From the NCBI GenBank assembly GCA_036924285.1, contig JAYKYS010000005.1, positions 27,936,001-28,000,000 on the forward strand: a stretch of 64,000 nucleotides of DNA, given 5' to 3'. Made by a program: the position numbers and the translations under genes. The notes beneath the pieces are model-generated. The model saw only the letters and a list, made by a program, of their open reading frames with translations. It was not told the origin of the DNA and searched no databases. Shown here one piece after another: positions 23,891 to 34,792 of this stretch (the first letter of the stretch is position 1; every line of letters begins with the position of its first letter). Origin of the DNA: Asterella californica (lineage: Eukaryota > Streptophyta > Marchantiopsida > Marchantiales > Aytoniaceae).

Positions 23891-25300
23891 AACTCTCGAT
23901 ATCGAGAATTGAAATGTTCATAAACTCTCTCGGTGTCGAGAGTTAACCGAAAGTACGATATACACTTCTTGCAATGCATGAAAACAAAAGTAGAAAATAA
24001 TAATAATAGTAGCTAAAAAGATAAGTTGGAAGGGTCTCCAATCTCTCATTCATCAAGAGATGCAAAACCTTAGAGTATTGTTTAGGAGTCGGTAGAATCA
24101 TGGTGTAGGTCAAAAGGGGGATGATGTATACACCACTCACTACGAGTGAGTGAGGAGGTCGATTAAAGATTGGAGGGTGGAGTGTCTTCAGAGTGGTCCA
24201 AGGTGATCTTTATGACATCAAAAAATTTGTTACTTGTATATTTTTTCTTTCCTCATAAGAAAATATTTCTAGAGATAAACTTCTGATGAAGAAAACAAGT
24301 TAACTCTCAATCGTCGAGAGTAGATTAAACAAAGGTAGTTAAGTACACAAAGGGACTAATAGCAAGATTTGATCTAAAATTATGTGAAAAAGGTGCACTG
24401 TGATGCCAAGTATAAGGTTTATAGAAATAACAAGCATTTAGTATTTCTTGCCAAGAGGTTGAATAAATGATACTTCACTTGTAACCAAAGCAATTAAAAT
24501 TATTTTTTCCTAAAAGTACATAAACACTAAATCTTGTAAAGTTAAAGCATGAAGAAGATTAGAAGGAAACTTTGAGCGCAAGATTAACTTACATAAAAAT
24601 GGTCAACAGTGACAACGAGTGTAAATAATAACAAAGGTGAGTAAGGGTCCTACAATTCTAACAAGCAAATAACAATTCAAAAACAAATATTACTTAATAA
24701 AATCCAAAAATTTAACTTCACAAGATAATTACATTGGTTAAAGTTGAGAACTACATTATCCATATAGCCTAAAGAATATCAAGCTGAACCGTATCATTCT
24801 TATCTAATAAAAAGAAATTTTCAGATGTGGTCACTTTCATAACCAGAAGATAAATCATCGGCAGCTTCTGATTCAGTGTGATTCATATTGTTCCACTCAA
24901 ATTCTTTCAAAAATTTCAGATCTCTTGCAGGAAGATCCTGTTTCTATTCAACTTGATATTGTACCTACATACTTGAGTATCAACGAGGTTCAACTCGTCA
25001 ATATTCAATCTTCTCTTTCCTTGTTATACTTTTAATTCTGGTAAATAAGCACCATCAAATGAATCCACCGCTTGTGCTGTATACCACGTAATGTTAATCA
25101 AAGTCGGTACATCTTCAACAATCGTAAGAATTTTGTTCACTTTAACTAACCAAAATGGTTGTTTTGTGAATTTTTCTAAGAAACAAAACAAAAAACACTC
25201 TCGGTCAAGAGTTAAGTTAACTCTCGATCACCAAGAGTAGATTAAAACAAAAACAAATAAAACAAAAACAAAATATATCCTTCGACATAGAGAGTTAATC
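23891..25300. repeat. Cluster of short palindromes around ACTCTCG/CGAGAGT
   Basis: Inverted repeats of the same word occur at 23891-23910, 23923-23944, 24303-24321, 25197-25212 and 25219-25238, with a half-site at 25281-25297. Several are followed by TTAA or GATTAAA. The surrounding DNA is AT-rich with no gene. Confidence 0.75.
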
Positions 25301-26600
25301 TGAAATCAGCTGCAATTGTTGTATGGTCTCACTATAAGCAGAATCGTGATCTCAAGAGATTTTTCTGGATCATCTTTTCTCGATGAGGACAAGCTCTGCA
25401 TTCCGACGAGCCGCATTTAAGCCATGGATTGTTGAGAGTTTAGCATAAACATCCTAAAAGTTTATTCAGTTTATAAACAAATCATTAGAATCTCTATCGT
25501 TCAATCTATATCCGAAACCAAACTTTTTTATCTCGTGGTGCAAAATCTCGATAGATTTTTTCAATCAAGAGCCTCGTTGATTGAAAAAATGACTAATATG
25601 ATGTTTGTAACTACATCTGAAAGTAACAATCTGTTTAAATGATAGGAGATGAAAATTGAGATCTTATTTTGGACAAAGATGTTTTTATTTTGATAGATAT
25701 TTCATGGATAGAGAAGATATTCTTAGAAAACGATTAGGTGTTGTCAACAACTGTAGGTATCCCTTGAAAGGAAATGAAAACTTTAATATCATCTAATTTA
25801 TTTTTCTAGTCTAATATATTACTCTTTCCAACAGTAATATTCTTTTATCTCAATCGATCTTTAATCACTATATAACTTTGTCACTGCATACACCTAGTAT
25901 AACGAACACCTTGACTACCATGTAGTCTCTAAACTTGAGTGTTATCGTTCTTGACTCCTAAAGATTCGAATTTCCAAATATGCATGTAAGATAAACTTTG
26001 GGGAATTTTTGTTCAAGTGTTGTATGAGAAAAGATATGTGTTAAATAAAAAATTTATATCAAATTAAAAAGAAAAATCAAAATTATCTCTAAATGTTAAA
26101 TGATAACCGAACCTAGAGACCTGAGAAGATCCAAGGGATGTGAGAAAGTCTCGACATAACCCATAAAGGAACCATAGACTCACTCGTTGAATAGAGTATA
26201 GTTGAGCAACCTGCTGAAGGAAACAATATTTTAATCGTTATTTAATTCATTACCTAAATTTTAGATAATAAATTAAACCCTAGTATATTTTTCTCCTCTA
26301 TCAGAAAATGGAGAAGGTGAAATTATGTAAGAGAAGACTACTAGTTTACTATACTTTCCAGAATACTCGCTATACTATAATGTGGTCCCGGGAAACTCAA
26401 GGGATTTTACAGAAGTAGGTGGTATGCGAGAATTACTGCTAAATATCCTTTCCAAAGTATCAGCTGGCTCTCACCTCTAACTACTATCCTAACCTATGAG
26501 GTTCAGTCTTAAATCACAGGTTTCACTGCGAGCGAGCCTTAGCCAATCAGTTTGTTTACTCGTGAACAATCAAGTTCAGTGGAGCTCTCGAACTTAACAA
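25300..26600. other. AT-rich intergenic DNA
   Basis: No open frame of interest and no recognised repeat; simple A/T-rich sequence. Confidence 0.5.
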
Positions 26601-26749
26601 TGGCGTATGGAACCTGTAGTGATATATTAGTAATATGCATCCAAAGCGATCTGCGCAATCAAGGAAAAGACAAATGTAAAAGCCGAGTGGTATTTGTACT
26701 TGGTTACTGGTGGCAACACCAGATTTAAGCCCCAGGCTCTGGTTCTCTT

Positions 26750-27050
26750 TGGAGGATCTTTTTGTGGAGTTTTACACCTGGCCTGAGACAAAACAGTAAA
26801 TTGCAACCCATCACGAGCTAGCTTGATGGGGGAGATTTTCCACCTCCCAGAGTGGAGGTGCAGGCTCGATCCTCTTGCACCTCTTTGACCGAGAGATGGG
26901 TAAGCTTTAGTTGACGGCTGGGTTAGTTGAGCATTGAACAACAAAACCAGGGATGATAGAAAACTTTCGTGGACGGCTGGGCTAGTTAGGGCAGGGGTTT
27001 AGTTCATTGAACAACACAATGAAAAGAAAATTATATTTTTATAGTTCAGT
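26750..27050 (+). mobile_element. tRNA-derived SINE-like element
   Basis: 26818-26880 contains a box A-like TAGCTTGATGGGG and, at the right distance, a box B-like GGCTCGATCC, the internal pol III promoter layout. Downstream a short unit containing GACGGCTGGG, TAGTT and CATTGAACAACA occurs twice (about 26910 and 26970), ending in an A-rich tail. A related fragment lies at 27120-27220. Confidence 0.5.
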
Positions 27051-27119
27051 GAGTAACTCCATGAAAAAATTTTACCAAATAAAAAATTATTTGGAAAAGA
27101 AAAAAAAGAACATCAATAA

Positions 27120-27230
27120 ATTGTAAAAGCCGCCCGATTCCACCAAAGACCTTTGGCCTGAGGACAAGAAAATAAACTGTAAACCCAATGCTAACTGCCG
27201 CCCGATTCCATTTCAAAACCCCTACTAGCT
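27120..27230. repeat. Fragment related to the 26.75-kb SINE-like element
   Basis: CTTTGGCCTGAGGACAAG and the following TAAACTGTAAACCCA parallel 26770-26810 (CACCTGGCCTGAGACAAAAC, AAATTGCAACCCA). The word GCCGCCCGATTCCA occurs twice, flanking the fragment, which could be a target-site duplication. Confidence 0.5.
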
Positions 27231-27239
27231 GTTAATAAA

Positions 27240-28892
27240 TACAGAAACTTCTAAACTTTACGTCCATAACTTAAATTATCCCATTAGCCTAAATCAAAGT
27301 ACTCAGCATATTTTATCCTCTTCCTTCGTCCGATGGAAAGGTGAATATCTTGGGGCACCTAATATTTATCATAACGTTTAGTAATAGGAGATCCCTTGAT
27401 ATCAACCGCTTTCGTTAAAGCACAAAGTCGAGTATACATACTCCTGGCCTCCCAGAGTCTTTCTCCTGCAAGTTAGCAACAGGGAGCACAGGAAAACATT
27501 TCTCATGTTGCCTTTATGACCACGTTTGCTAATGAAATTAGACTTGTGAGCTTGAACTGAAAGCTTGAGTGACTTTCACGTCTTGTGTTTTGTTTGTAAC
27601 GAATGGAAGCATGGAACTGATCTGGAAACAACGAGGATTTTCTCGTGATCTAAAGTACAAAGCAAACGAAAGAACGAACAATCGTGTTCTTCCTTTTATA
27701 CCTCGAAGAGGAATATATATCGTTTCTCACTCTCTCGTTGTTTAGAAAGAATGTTTGAAGCATCAGTTTAGTTTGTACAGACTAGAAGGCCCCGAGGCTC
27801 TTGCCCCCACCACGCTGGTTGAGAACGATGGCAGACCCCTCTGCTCTCATTCTCGACACTTGTGCTAAACAAGCGAAACAACGTGTGGAAACATGCGGTA
27901 CTGCTGAGACTCGGGTGTCGTCAGATTACACAGTACACTCAGAGACTGAAATTACACTCGGCGAGCCGAGAACTTATGCTTCTGGATTGTGAACCTTGAA
28001 ATATTGAAGGTCCGATAACTCACTGGGTTCTGTGCTAGACAGTCCAAAAGCGCACAGAAACACAAGGGAAGATACCGACTACTCACAATTTTACTCGAGA
28101 AGAAGGAGAAGCGTTCTAGACAGTCCAGCTCCCACATCTAGCGTAGTTATCCCTTACATTCCTTACGATGAACTACCGCTACACCAACTGACTCGTCGTC
28201 ATCCGACACAACGGCGTAAATATTACGTGCCATAACAACAAGAGAGTCTGACTCATCGAGCAGACGCGGTTGCAGAATACTCGACTGCACCGGTGGGACT
28301 ACTACTACGGTAGGCCTCACTTCAGTGATACACACACGGGTTTATGATCCAGAGCAGAAGTATCACAGGAAGTTTCGCCTTGGCTTAACACAGTCGTTTA
28401 GATAGTTGAAAAAAAGCATCCCAGCGTATCGACCCGTGCAGTGCTGTACCTAACGCGCACCATCTTAGCACGACCTGGAGACTGATCAGTCAAGCTCCTG
28501 GTGGTCCGATCCAGAATGTAGAAAAGCAAACCGCAAATATTTCACAAGTGGTTTGCAATCAACTCAACAGCTCTCCATTGAGTAAAACATGCATTATCAA
28601 CTAAACAAGCTGAAACTCCTCACCCGAGAAGACAAACTCTTTTGAACTCCAGCTCACCATGGTGCTTGTGGCAACCCAACTTCTGAATCTGAATGAAGTG
28701 TTCACGGGAGTAGTTGACCCGACTGTCCAGCCCTCCGACCCACCTCGGGAGGCGCACAGGTTCGTGAACCAGGTGTTGACAGTATGTTGACCAATATCGA
28801 GGGTTGAAACCAGAACGTTCGAACAACTGGTCTGCAGAGTCAGATTCCGCATGGAGGTGACATCTTCTGGTGATTCCTCTTACTTGATGCAT
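27240..28892. other. Region downstream of CDKF, including its probable 3' UTR
   Basis: Minus-strand open frames 28620-28892 and 28147-28335 follow the CDKF stop. They show no domain and no clear splice link to the kinase, so I treat 28.3-28.9 kb as 3' UTR. Sequence below 28 kb is unassigned. Confidence 0.4.
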
Positions 28893-31853
28893 TCAGTCAG
28901 AAAAACGATGGTCAGAATCAGTGGCATAATTGGACTGCCACTGATTCTGAAGTGCATGCGTCCACTCAGTTGTTGAGTCCGAGTCGTCCGAGCCGGGGCA
29001 TTTGCCCCACTCTTCATCGTCTGTGCAGAAGTCATTCAGGTCTTGCGGTGTTGGAACTCTCAAGTTGGATGGAGGGGTTGGAACTGGTTCCTTGTGAAAG
29101 TAATCATCCTCTACCGCCTCTGCAGCTGTTGGTCTCCGCAGAGGATCATACGCCAATACTTTGTGCAAAAACTGTAAGGAGTAGTCGGAGATGTTTGGCA
29201 GATGGTTCCTAAGAGTCACTGGCGAACGATCATCTACGAACTTGATTTTGCTAAAATCAGGTAGCAACGTTACACCTTCCCACTCCCTCTCAGTCGGAGA
29301 ACCCAATATTCTGACCAACCGACTGAGTTGATCTATGTCATTTATACCCGGAAAGAGCGGTTTGCCTGACAACAGTTCCCCAACTATACATCCAAAGGCC
29401 CATATGTCCACTTCTGTTCCATATTTTGTGGCTCCATAAAGCAGCTCAGGTGCTCTGAACCACCTTGTCCCAACCATGGTTGTGAACTCAGAACCAATTT
29501 CCGACCTGTTCTCAGCTCTATCACTTGTCCCTTCAGAGGATCCACCCCTTCCCTTATAGGCCCCACCTTCTGCAACATCTTCCCATTCCTCAAATTCACT
29601 ATCGACCCGTCCTGTTTCACCTGACACACGCACACCACTGTTCGGATCTCCGTTTCTCGTCTCCATGTATGACTCTTGAAAGTGGGGAGCCCCAAACCAC
29701 CTCGTCCCTTCCGCGTCAGATAATGACCTCGCATGCTCACCCATATGTTCCCATGATGTCCCAACCAACTTCCCTGATCCAGCACCCGAAGCTCCAAGGT
29801 CCTCCTGCTCCCTCTGGTTACCACTGCTACCGTCCGCCCGACTTATTCCACGGATACTGATAGCTCTGCTTCTTCTGCTGTGTGGAGAGGTAGCTTCTCC
29901 CGAGTCAGCTGAAACTGTACAAGTCCCTTCGGACTCAACATCGCCATCAACATACCATAAATTTTCTTCCTTGCGCAACGACTGAAGACCCTCCATATTC
30001 TCTCGCTTCCACTTCTCTAGCATCTCATCTCCACTATAAACTTGTGACGGACCAGACTCTGTGTTCGAAGCAGTATATATCAAAGGATTCTTTCCAATAT
30101 TGCCAACAGCGTGACTGCACCCATTACCATCAAGACCGCAAGCATTAGCCAACTCCCTCAATGGTCCATTGAACACGAATTTGGGACTGTTGCTCCTCGG
30201 CATCGGTTTGTCCCTGGCGTCGTTGCAGGTGCCTCTAAGGTGATTCCCCGTGATATCATCCATGAGAATATCTTCACCTCCATCCTGACCATCAACAGCT
30301 TCTGCCTGCAAAGCTTTTCCGTCCTGTCCTCCAGCGCTGACCTTGGGTGAGAAACAGAATTGGCCCTCAGCTGAGCGCCCAGTGAATACGTTCGTCAGTG
30401 ATGAATTGTCCGAGTGCGTGGACGAGTGAGGCCAGTTTCTCAATGGTTCCTTCCACAAGTTTTCTGCTCCCACCGAAGCTTCGCCGTGCTCGGGGTAGAG
30501 AGTTTCATCCCGTTCAACCTTCTCTTCGGAGCTTAGTCGCCTAGTCCGCTTCTTGAGAAACCGCTGAAACTTGTTGAGAAAATCGCCATCTGGTCTGACA
30601 TGAGGAACCTGAGCATCATGAGCGTGCATCGCATTCTTCTCAGTTAAAATGAAGTCCTGAAATCCAAGTTTGTCTTTCCAACTACCGTCACTGTCACTGG
30701 CGTCTTCCTCCCAGTAACCTGCTTCGGTCTCTTTGTTGGAGCATCCATCTACCTGGACAGTAGGCTGAAATTCACGCGACGCTGCTGGCCCCATCGGATT
30801 TGCACCATCTTTCTCCAACGAAAACCATCCACAACAACCAGGGTCCTGAACTTGCGATCCTGTACTATGCAACCCTGAAACACTACGTCCGACTAGTTCG
30901 CTCCCAGTTCTCACCATCTTCTCCACTCCAAGATATCTCCTACTGTCACCAACCGACACACTCGATGTCAGACATTCATGGCGATTAAGGTGGTCGGAGT
31001 CTCGGTCGCTGAAATCCTGCTTCCTCGGGCTCGTAGTAGCAGCGTCCGGCTCAACCAACCTCGTTTCTTCTGGCGGGTACAGGCGGTCTTGTGGCAAATC
31101 CGCATTCCCCGCCTGAGAGAGAATTTGATCGCTCAATCCGTGCTGATCGACATGTGCTCCAGCATCTACAACGTTAAATTTGGGCTCGTGATTAAATCCA
31201 GTTGATGCAACCCCATCTGTTTCAGCTTCTGGTGCCGGCACAAAAGCATGTGGCTGGAACTCCTCTCTACTTTCATACGGCTCTGAAATGCTGAAGCTGC
31301 GTCTTGCCAAATCTTCATCGGCAACCTCTGATCCATAACCATACTGATCGACTTCACCATCCTTCCGAAGCACACGTGCCGTTCCAAAATCTGCAATCTT
31401 CAAAGTTCCATCTTCGGCAATCAAAAGATTGGCTGGCTTTATATCTCTGTGCAGAACCGAGGCTGCATGGCATGCAGACAGCCCCCTCAAAATCTGTATA
31501 GACCAGCCTTTGACATCTGCCTCCGAAAGGTTACCAGCTTTTATGACCTGGGAAAGATTAGAAGGTAGGTACTCTAGGACGAGCACCGTGTTACTGCCTT
31601 GCACAAAGTACTCATAAAGTTTGACAACATTGGGGTGGTCGAGAAGAAGGAGAGCCTTCAGTTCCCTATACGAACTGTCTGAGTCGTGAACCTCTTTTAG
31701 GGCAACAATCTGATTATCTCCCCGCCTCCTTGCCCGGTATACATCTGCAAATGCTCCTTCACCAATCTTTTCCAGAATCTGATACCGTGACACTATCTCC
31801 TTATTTCCATGTAAGCTCCAAGTGTCCTTGAAAGGCCAAGATTCTGTCTCCAT
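28893..31853 (-). CDS. CDKF: CDKF-type cyclin-dependent-kinase-activating kinase with a giant activation-loop insert
   Basis: CDKF is a plant-specific CDK-activating kinase class, acting on other CAKs and on RNA polymerase II CTD kinases. From the ATG at 31851-31853 it gives 986 residues in one exon. The N-lobe holds the Gly loop GEGAFADV (31-38) and VALKE (Lys63). The catalytic loop is HRDIKPANLL (135-144) and DFGTARVL is at 155-162. The activation segment resumes only at residue ~793 with VGTRWFRAPELLYG, followed by DIWAFGC, GKPLFPGINDIDQ and DPLRRPTAAEA. The ~630-residue insert is Ser/Asp/Glu-rich and probably disordered; Arabidopsis CDKF;1 carries an insert at the same place but only about a sixth as long. 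The C-terminal tail is acidic. An upstream in-frame extension is rejected because an acceptor-like CTAG precedes the ATG by 17 bases. All catalytic residues appear intact. Family call is strong; biochemical role is inferred. Confidence 0.93.
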   Translation of the reverse strand: METESWPFKDTWSLHGNKEIVSRYQILEKIGEGAFADVYRARRRGDNQIVALKEVHDSDSSYRELKALLLLDHPNVVKLYEYFVQGSNTVLVLEYLPSNLSQVIKAGNLSEADVKGWSIQILRGLSACHAASVLHRDIKPANLLIAEDGTLKIADFGTARVLRKDGEVDQYGYGSEVADEDLARRSFSISEPYESREEFQPHAFVPAPEAETDGVASTGFNHEPKFNVVDAGAHVDQHGLSDQILSQAGNADLPQDRLYPPEETRLVEPDAATTSPRKQDFSDRDSDHLNRHECLTSSVSVGDSRRYLGVEKMVRTGSELVGRSVSGLHSTGSQVQDPGCCGWFSLEKDGANPMGPAASREFQPTVQVDGCSNKETEAGYWEEDASDSDGSWKDKLGFQDFILTEKNAMHAHDAQVPHVRPDGDFLNKFQRFLKKRTRRLSSEEKVERDETLYPEHGEASVGAENLWKEPLRNWPHSSTHSDNSSLTNVFTGRSAEGQFCFSPKVSAGGQDGKALQAEAVDGQDGGEDILMDDITGNHLRGTCNDARDKPMPRSNSPKFVFNGPLRELANACGLDGNGCSHAVGNIGKNPLIYTASNTESGPSQVYSGDEMLEKWKRENMEGLQSLRKEENLWYVDGDVESEGTCTVSADSGEATSPHSRRSRAISIRGISRADGSSGNQREQEDLGASGAGSGKLVGTSWEHMGEHARSLSDAEGTRWFGAPHFQESYMETRNGDPNSGVRVSGETGRVDSEFEEWEDVAEGGAYKGRGGSSEGTSDRAENRSEIGSEFTTMVGTRWFRAPELLYGATKYGTEVDIWAFGCIVGELLSGKPLFPGINDIDQLSRLVRILGSPTEREWEGVTLLPDFSKIKFVDDRSPVTLRNHLPNISDYSLQFLHKVLAYDPLRRPTAAEAVEDDYFHKEPVPTPPSNLRVPTPQDLNDFCTDDEEWGKCPGSDDSDSTTEWTHALQNQWQSNYATDSDHRFSD

Positions 31854-32591
31854 CTTCTCTTCTCGGAGACCTAGAACACAGATTTTACATAAGGCATGCC
31901 TCGGATGAAGCTTGCGCCTGCCACGGGGGATTCTGGAAGACAAGCACAACGATTCAAAACGCTTCCGGGTTCAACTCCTCTCTCGACCGCGAAAGAGGGA
32001 AACGCACAAACAACGGGAACTCTCTGAGGCTTTACGTATCTTTCAAAGCCACCAGAACTCCTGGCGGAAATAAATCGATTTCAAACCGCAAGAACGCAAC
32101 AGATCGATTGAGAACCGACCTGGATTTATGTTATCTTCGAACCAGACAGCGTGATGACGCTGACGGCCATCCGACAGCGACATGTTTGCCTAGCTGAGGG
32201 CACAGCCTTCCTGCACTACACAATAAGCAGTCACAACCGATGCCGCAATTGCAAGTGACTCAACGTACGGAGATATGACGAGCTTAAAAGAATCCTCGCA
32301 GAAGGTGACCTCGAGCTTCTCAGTCCCGGACGAGAGACGCTCAAGAATACGTCATCGATATCGATTTGTGGAAAGGATTTGTTCCTGATCACGATAACGT
32401 GAAAAGAAAGTATATGATCCCACGGGGATCCATGAGTAACAGTACTCGATACTGAAGCCATCGTCCGTCATTCGCGGCTCGGTGAAGTCTAAATTCTACG
32501 TCAGTTCAAGCGGGTCACTGACACATTGCTTCATATACAAAAACTCAAAGAAACCACACCTAGTTAAAAAGATCGAAGACATAAAAATACA
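31854..32591. promoter_or_regulatory. Divergent intergenic region between CDKF and the 32.6-kb gene
   Basis: On the minus strand TCTGTGTTCTAG ends at 31871, suggesting a 5' UTR intron of CDKF. The minus-strand frame 32231-32461 has no recognised content. The two genes point away from each other across about 740 bases, so a shared promoter region is possible. Confidence 0.35.
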
Positions 32592-33246
32592 ATGGCTCTG
32601 CAGTATGCCATGCGGTAAGCGCCTCGACGGTGATCGCCGATCCGCCTCCGATCGGTAGGATCAAGAAGAACAAGCTCCAGACCGGAACAGTTTATACAAG
32701 ATTCTTCCAGAAGTTCTAGTAGATTCTTCTACAACTCGTCCAAAGTTCCACCCCAAACCGATATCGTACGAAATCGAGCGTGAGAAGTGCGTCATAAAGG
32801 AAATCATCAAGCCGCATAACAAAAGGAAGTCCACAACGAAAGTGCAACGTCTCAAATGAACAGGACTCCGAGGAAAGACATAACCATGAACAACTTCAGG
32901 ATTAAGCCACGCGCAGTGACGAACAATCCATTTCATATCATCTGCAGCGACTCCCTAACCCACCTGAATTCGGTACGGGCTTTGACTGTCGTATGCAATT
33001 CAGCATCTCAAACCATTGCGGCAAAACAGGGTGAGAATTCTAGTACAAATCTATCGGATCGTACAAACACTCCCGTGCCAGAAGGTTTGAGGCCACAGTA
33101 CCTCAAAACCGGGACGGAAGAAGAAGCCGAATCCAGTCGCTGGTATGAGGAGGCAGAGGAAAGGGGGTAAGCCGATGGTTGCCGTCATCAGCCTTCCCTC
33201 ACACGGCCTGGCTCCGCGCAGAAATGGTATTCGACGCACCCACTAA
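32592..33246 (+). CDS. Small three-exon gene, unidentified 88-residue protein, possibly organelle-targeted
   Basis: Exon 1 (32592-32614) encodes MALQYAM plus two bases and ends at a GTAAGC donor. Exon 2 (32948-33166) follows a TCTGCAG acceptor and completes the codon to Arg. It encodes a Ser/Ala/Thr-rich stretch and then PVPEGLRPQYLKTGTEEEAE and SRWYEEAEERG, ending at a second GTAAGC donor. A 55-base intron leads to exon 3 (33222-33246), which ends in TAA. Phases agree at both junctions (23+219+25 = 267 bases). The basic, acid-poor first half followed by a charged half fits a mitochondrial or plastid presequence on a small soluble protein. I do not recognise the family. It lies divergent to CDKF. 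Confidence 0.45.
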
Positions 33247-34792
33247 CCTGATCGAATCGCCTTCGAATCTTCAACCGAACCACGGTCCGCTCAGTTTCCG
33301 CCCGCCTGCTATATCTGCGCGACCATCTTCTTTCTCTGTGCACGTAGACAACTCTGTGATGAAAGTCGACGGAGCGCACAAACACGAAAAGTATTTACTG
33401 ACTTACAACTGGTATGTTTTTAATTCTCGCATCGAGGGACCACCCACTTTACGTGAAGAGTGCGTGACGGAAGTCTGTATGTATACGCCGTCAAGATAAA
33501 GGCTAGAACTCGGGGCTGAAACATCCTCCCTATTAGTCCCTAACCAGCAAACTTCGGTTCGAAGCATATGATCGGCGCCCCGAAATTCGGTGAGCGACGC
33601 CATCCTCACAAGCGGGCCAATAGTCGAGCACGACACAAGGAGTCGGACAAGGACTGACCTCTTCGTATCATACTAGGATTTATCAATCACCTCGACCTAA
33701 CTTCACTTAACACGGAAATGTATGCGGTTGATCTCAGTAAGATATACGAATGGAAGAACGGAACACGACTCGGACAAGGACTGACCTCTTCGTATCATAC
33801 CATGATTTATCAATCACCTCGACCTAACTTAACTTAACACGGAAATGTATGCGGTTGATCTCAGTAAGATATACGAATGGAAGAACGGAACACGGACTCG
33901 GAGGGACTCATGACATCAAGCACAGTTGCACGTGCACAAACGTCCTATCCGTAACAAATTCTCCAGCACCCATCAGTGCACCGTTCTGGCAGCAGCTGCA
34001 AGATGCGTGTATAAGTTAGCGATGATCTACAGTTAGCGAGCTGCCTCGATCAAGTACGTGAATCCGAATACCATAGTTACCCGCCAATTAGATAAAAAGG
34101 CGAAACGTTCGTGATAATGTACGCAACATTTTAACACCATTCGCAGACTAGCTCGTCGCTTCTCCCATCTGTTTCGACCAGTCTGTCCCTCGTCACTTGC
34201 ATTCCCTCTGGATGTCCTTAATCTACTTATCTCGTGTTTCGAGAACTAATGACTGAACGACAACTAAGCTCAATGCACATATTGTCAAAGGATACATAAA
34301 GAAATATCAGGGTAGTTCGAAACGATGGTTCAACACATCTGAAACCAGGGAATGAAAGACTTGCAACTTGAGTTCTTCTTAAACCCCAATTCAAAATCGG
34401 TGCGCAGTAGCAGAGCACGAACAATCATAAACCGGTGTTCTGCGTACAACCGACTATCTCAAATGTGAACTGTAATATGATACAACCAGTTCGAATAATG
34501 GCGCAGATATTCCTAAGAGAGCTACACTCTGCTACTTATAATTGTTCAACTATCAATGGACTCAAGCTTCATCCGTGTATAACTGAAATCAGCGCTGATG
34601 AAGCGTCAATTAGACAAAAGGATGTCCTTCCTGAAGTACTGACTGTCCTCACGCGGCTCTCCTCAGTTTCTTCCAGAGATAAACGAGGCAGTGCTTTGAC
34701 AGCCATCCTTGAACGCGAGTCGTACGCAAACTCAAAATTCTCTTTCTCTTCCACTACAAGCGGCCTTATCAAAAATCAAGGTAAGTAGTAGT
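33247..34792. other. Intergenic region between two genes, with a tandem duplication
   Basis: No supported gene. Plus-strand frame 34435-34788 overlaps the 3' side of the minus-strand plastid gene and has no family resemblance. The duplication at 33.63-33.90 kb is listed separately. Confidence 0.45.
33633..33901. repeat. Two-copy tandem duplication, period ~134 bp
   Basis: The block starting at GACTCGGACAAGGACTGACC and running through AGAAGAACGG-type sequence to GGAACACG occurs at about 33634-33767 and 33768-33901. Only a few substitutions separate the copies. Confidence 0.9.

Noticed and set aside
28147..28892. Minus-strand frames after the CDKF stop as further exons
   Set aside because: The kinase ends normally with a complete C-lobe and tail; no donor or phase link seen.
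28952..31617. Plus-strand open frames across the CDKF gene
   Set aside because: Antisense shadows of a long intact coding exon; no domains.
31854..31949. 32-residue N-terminal extension of CDKF
   Set aside because: An acceptor-like TTCTAG lies just before the METESW start and plant CDKF proteins begin close to this Met.
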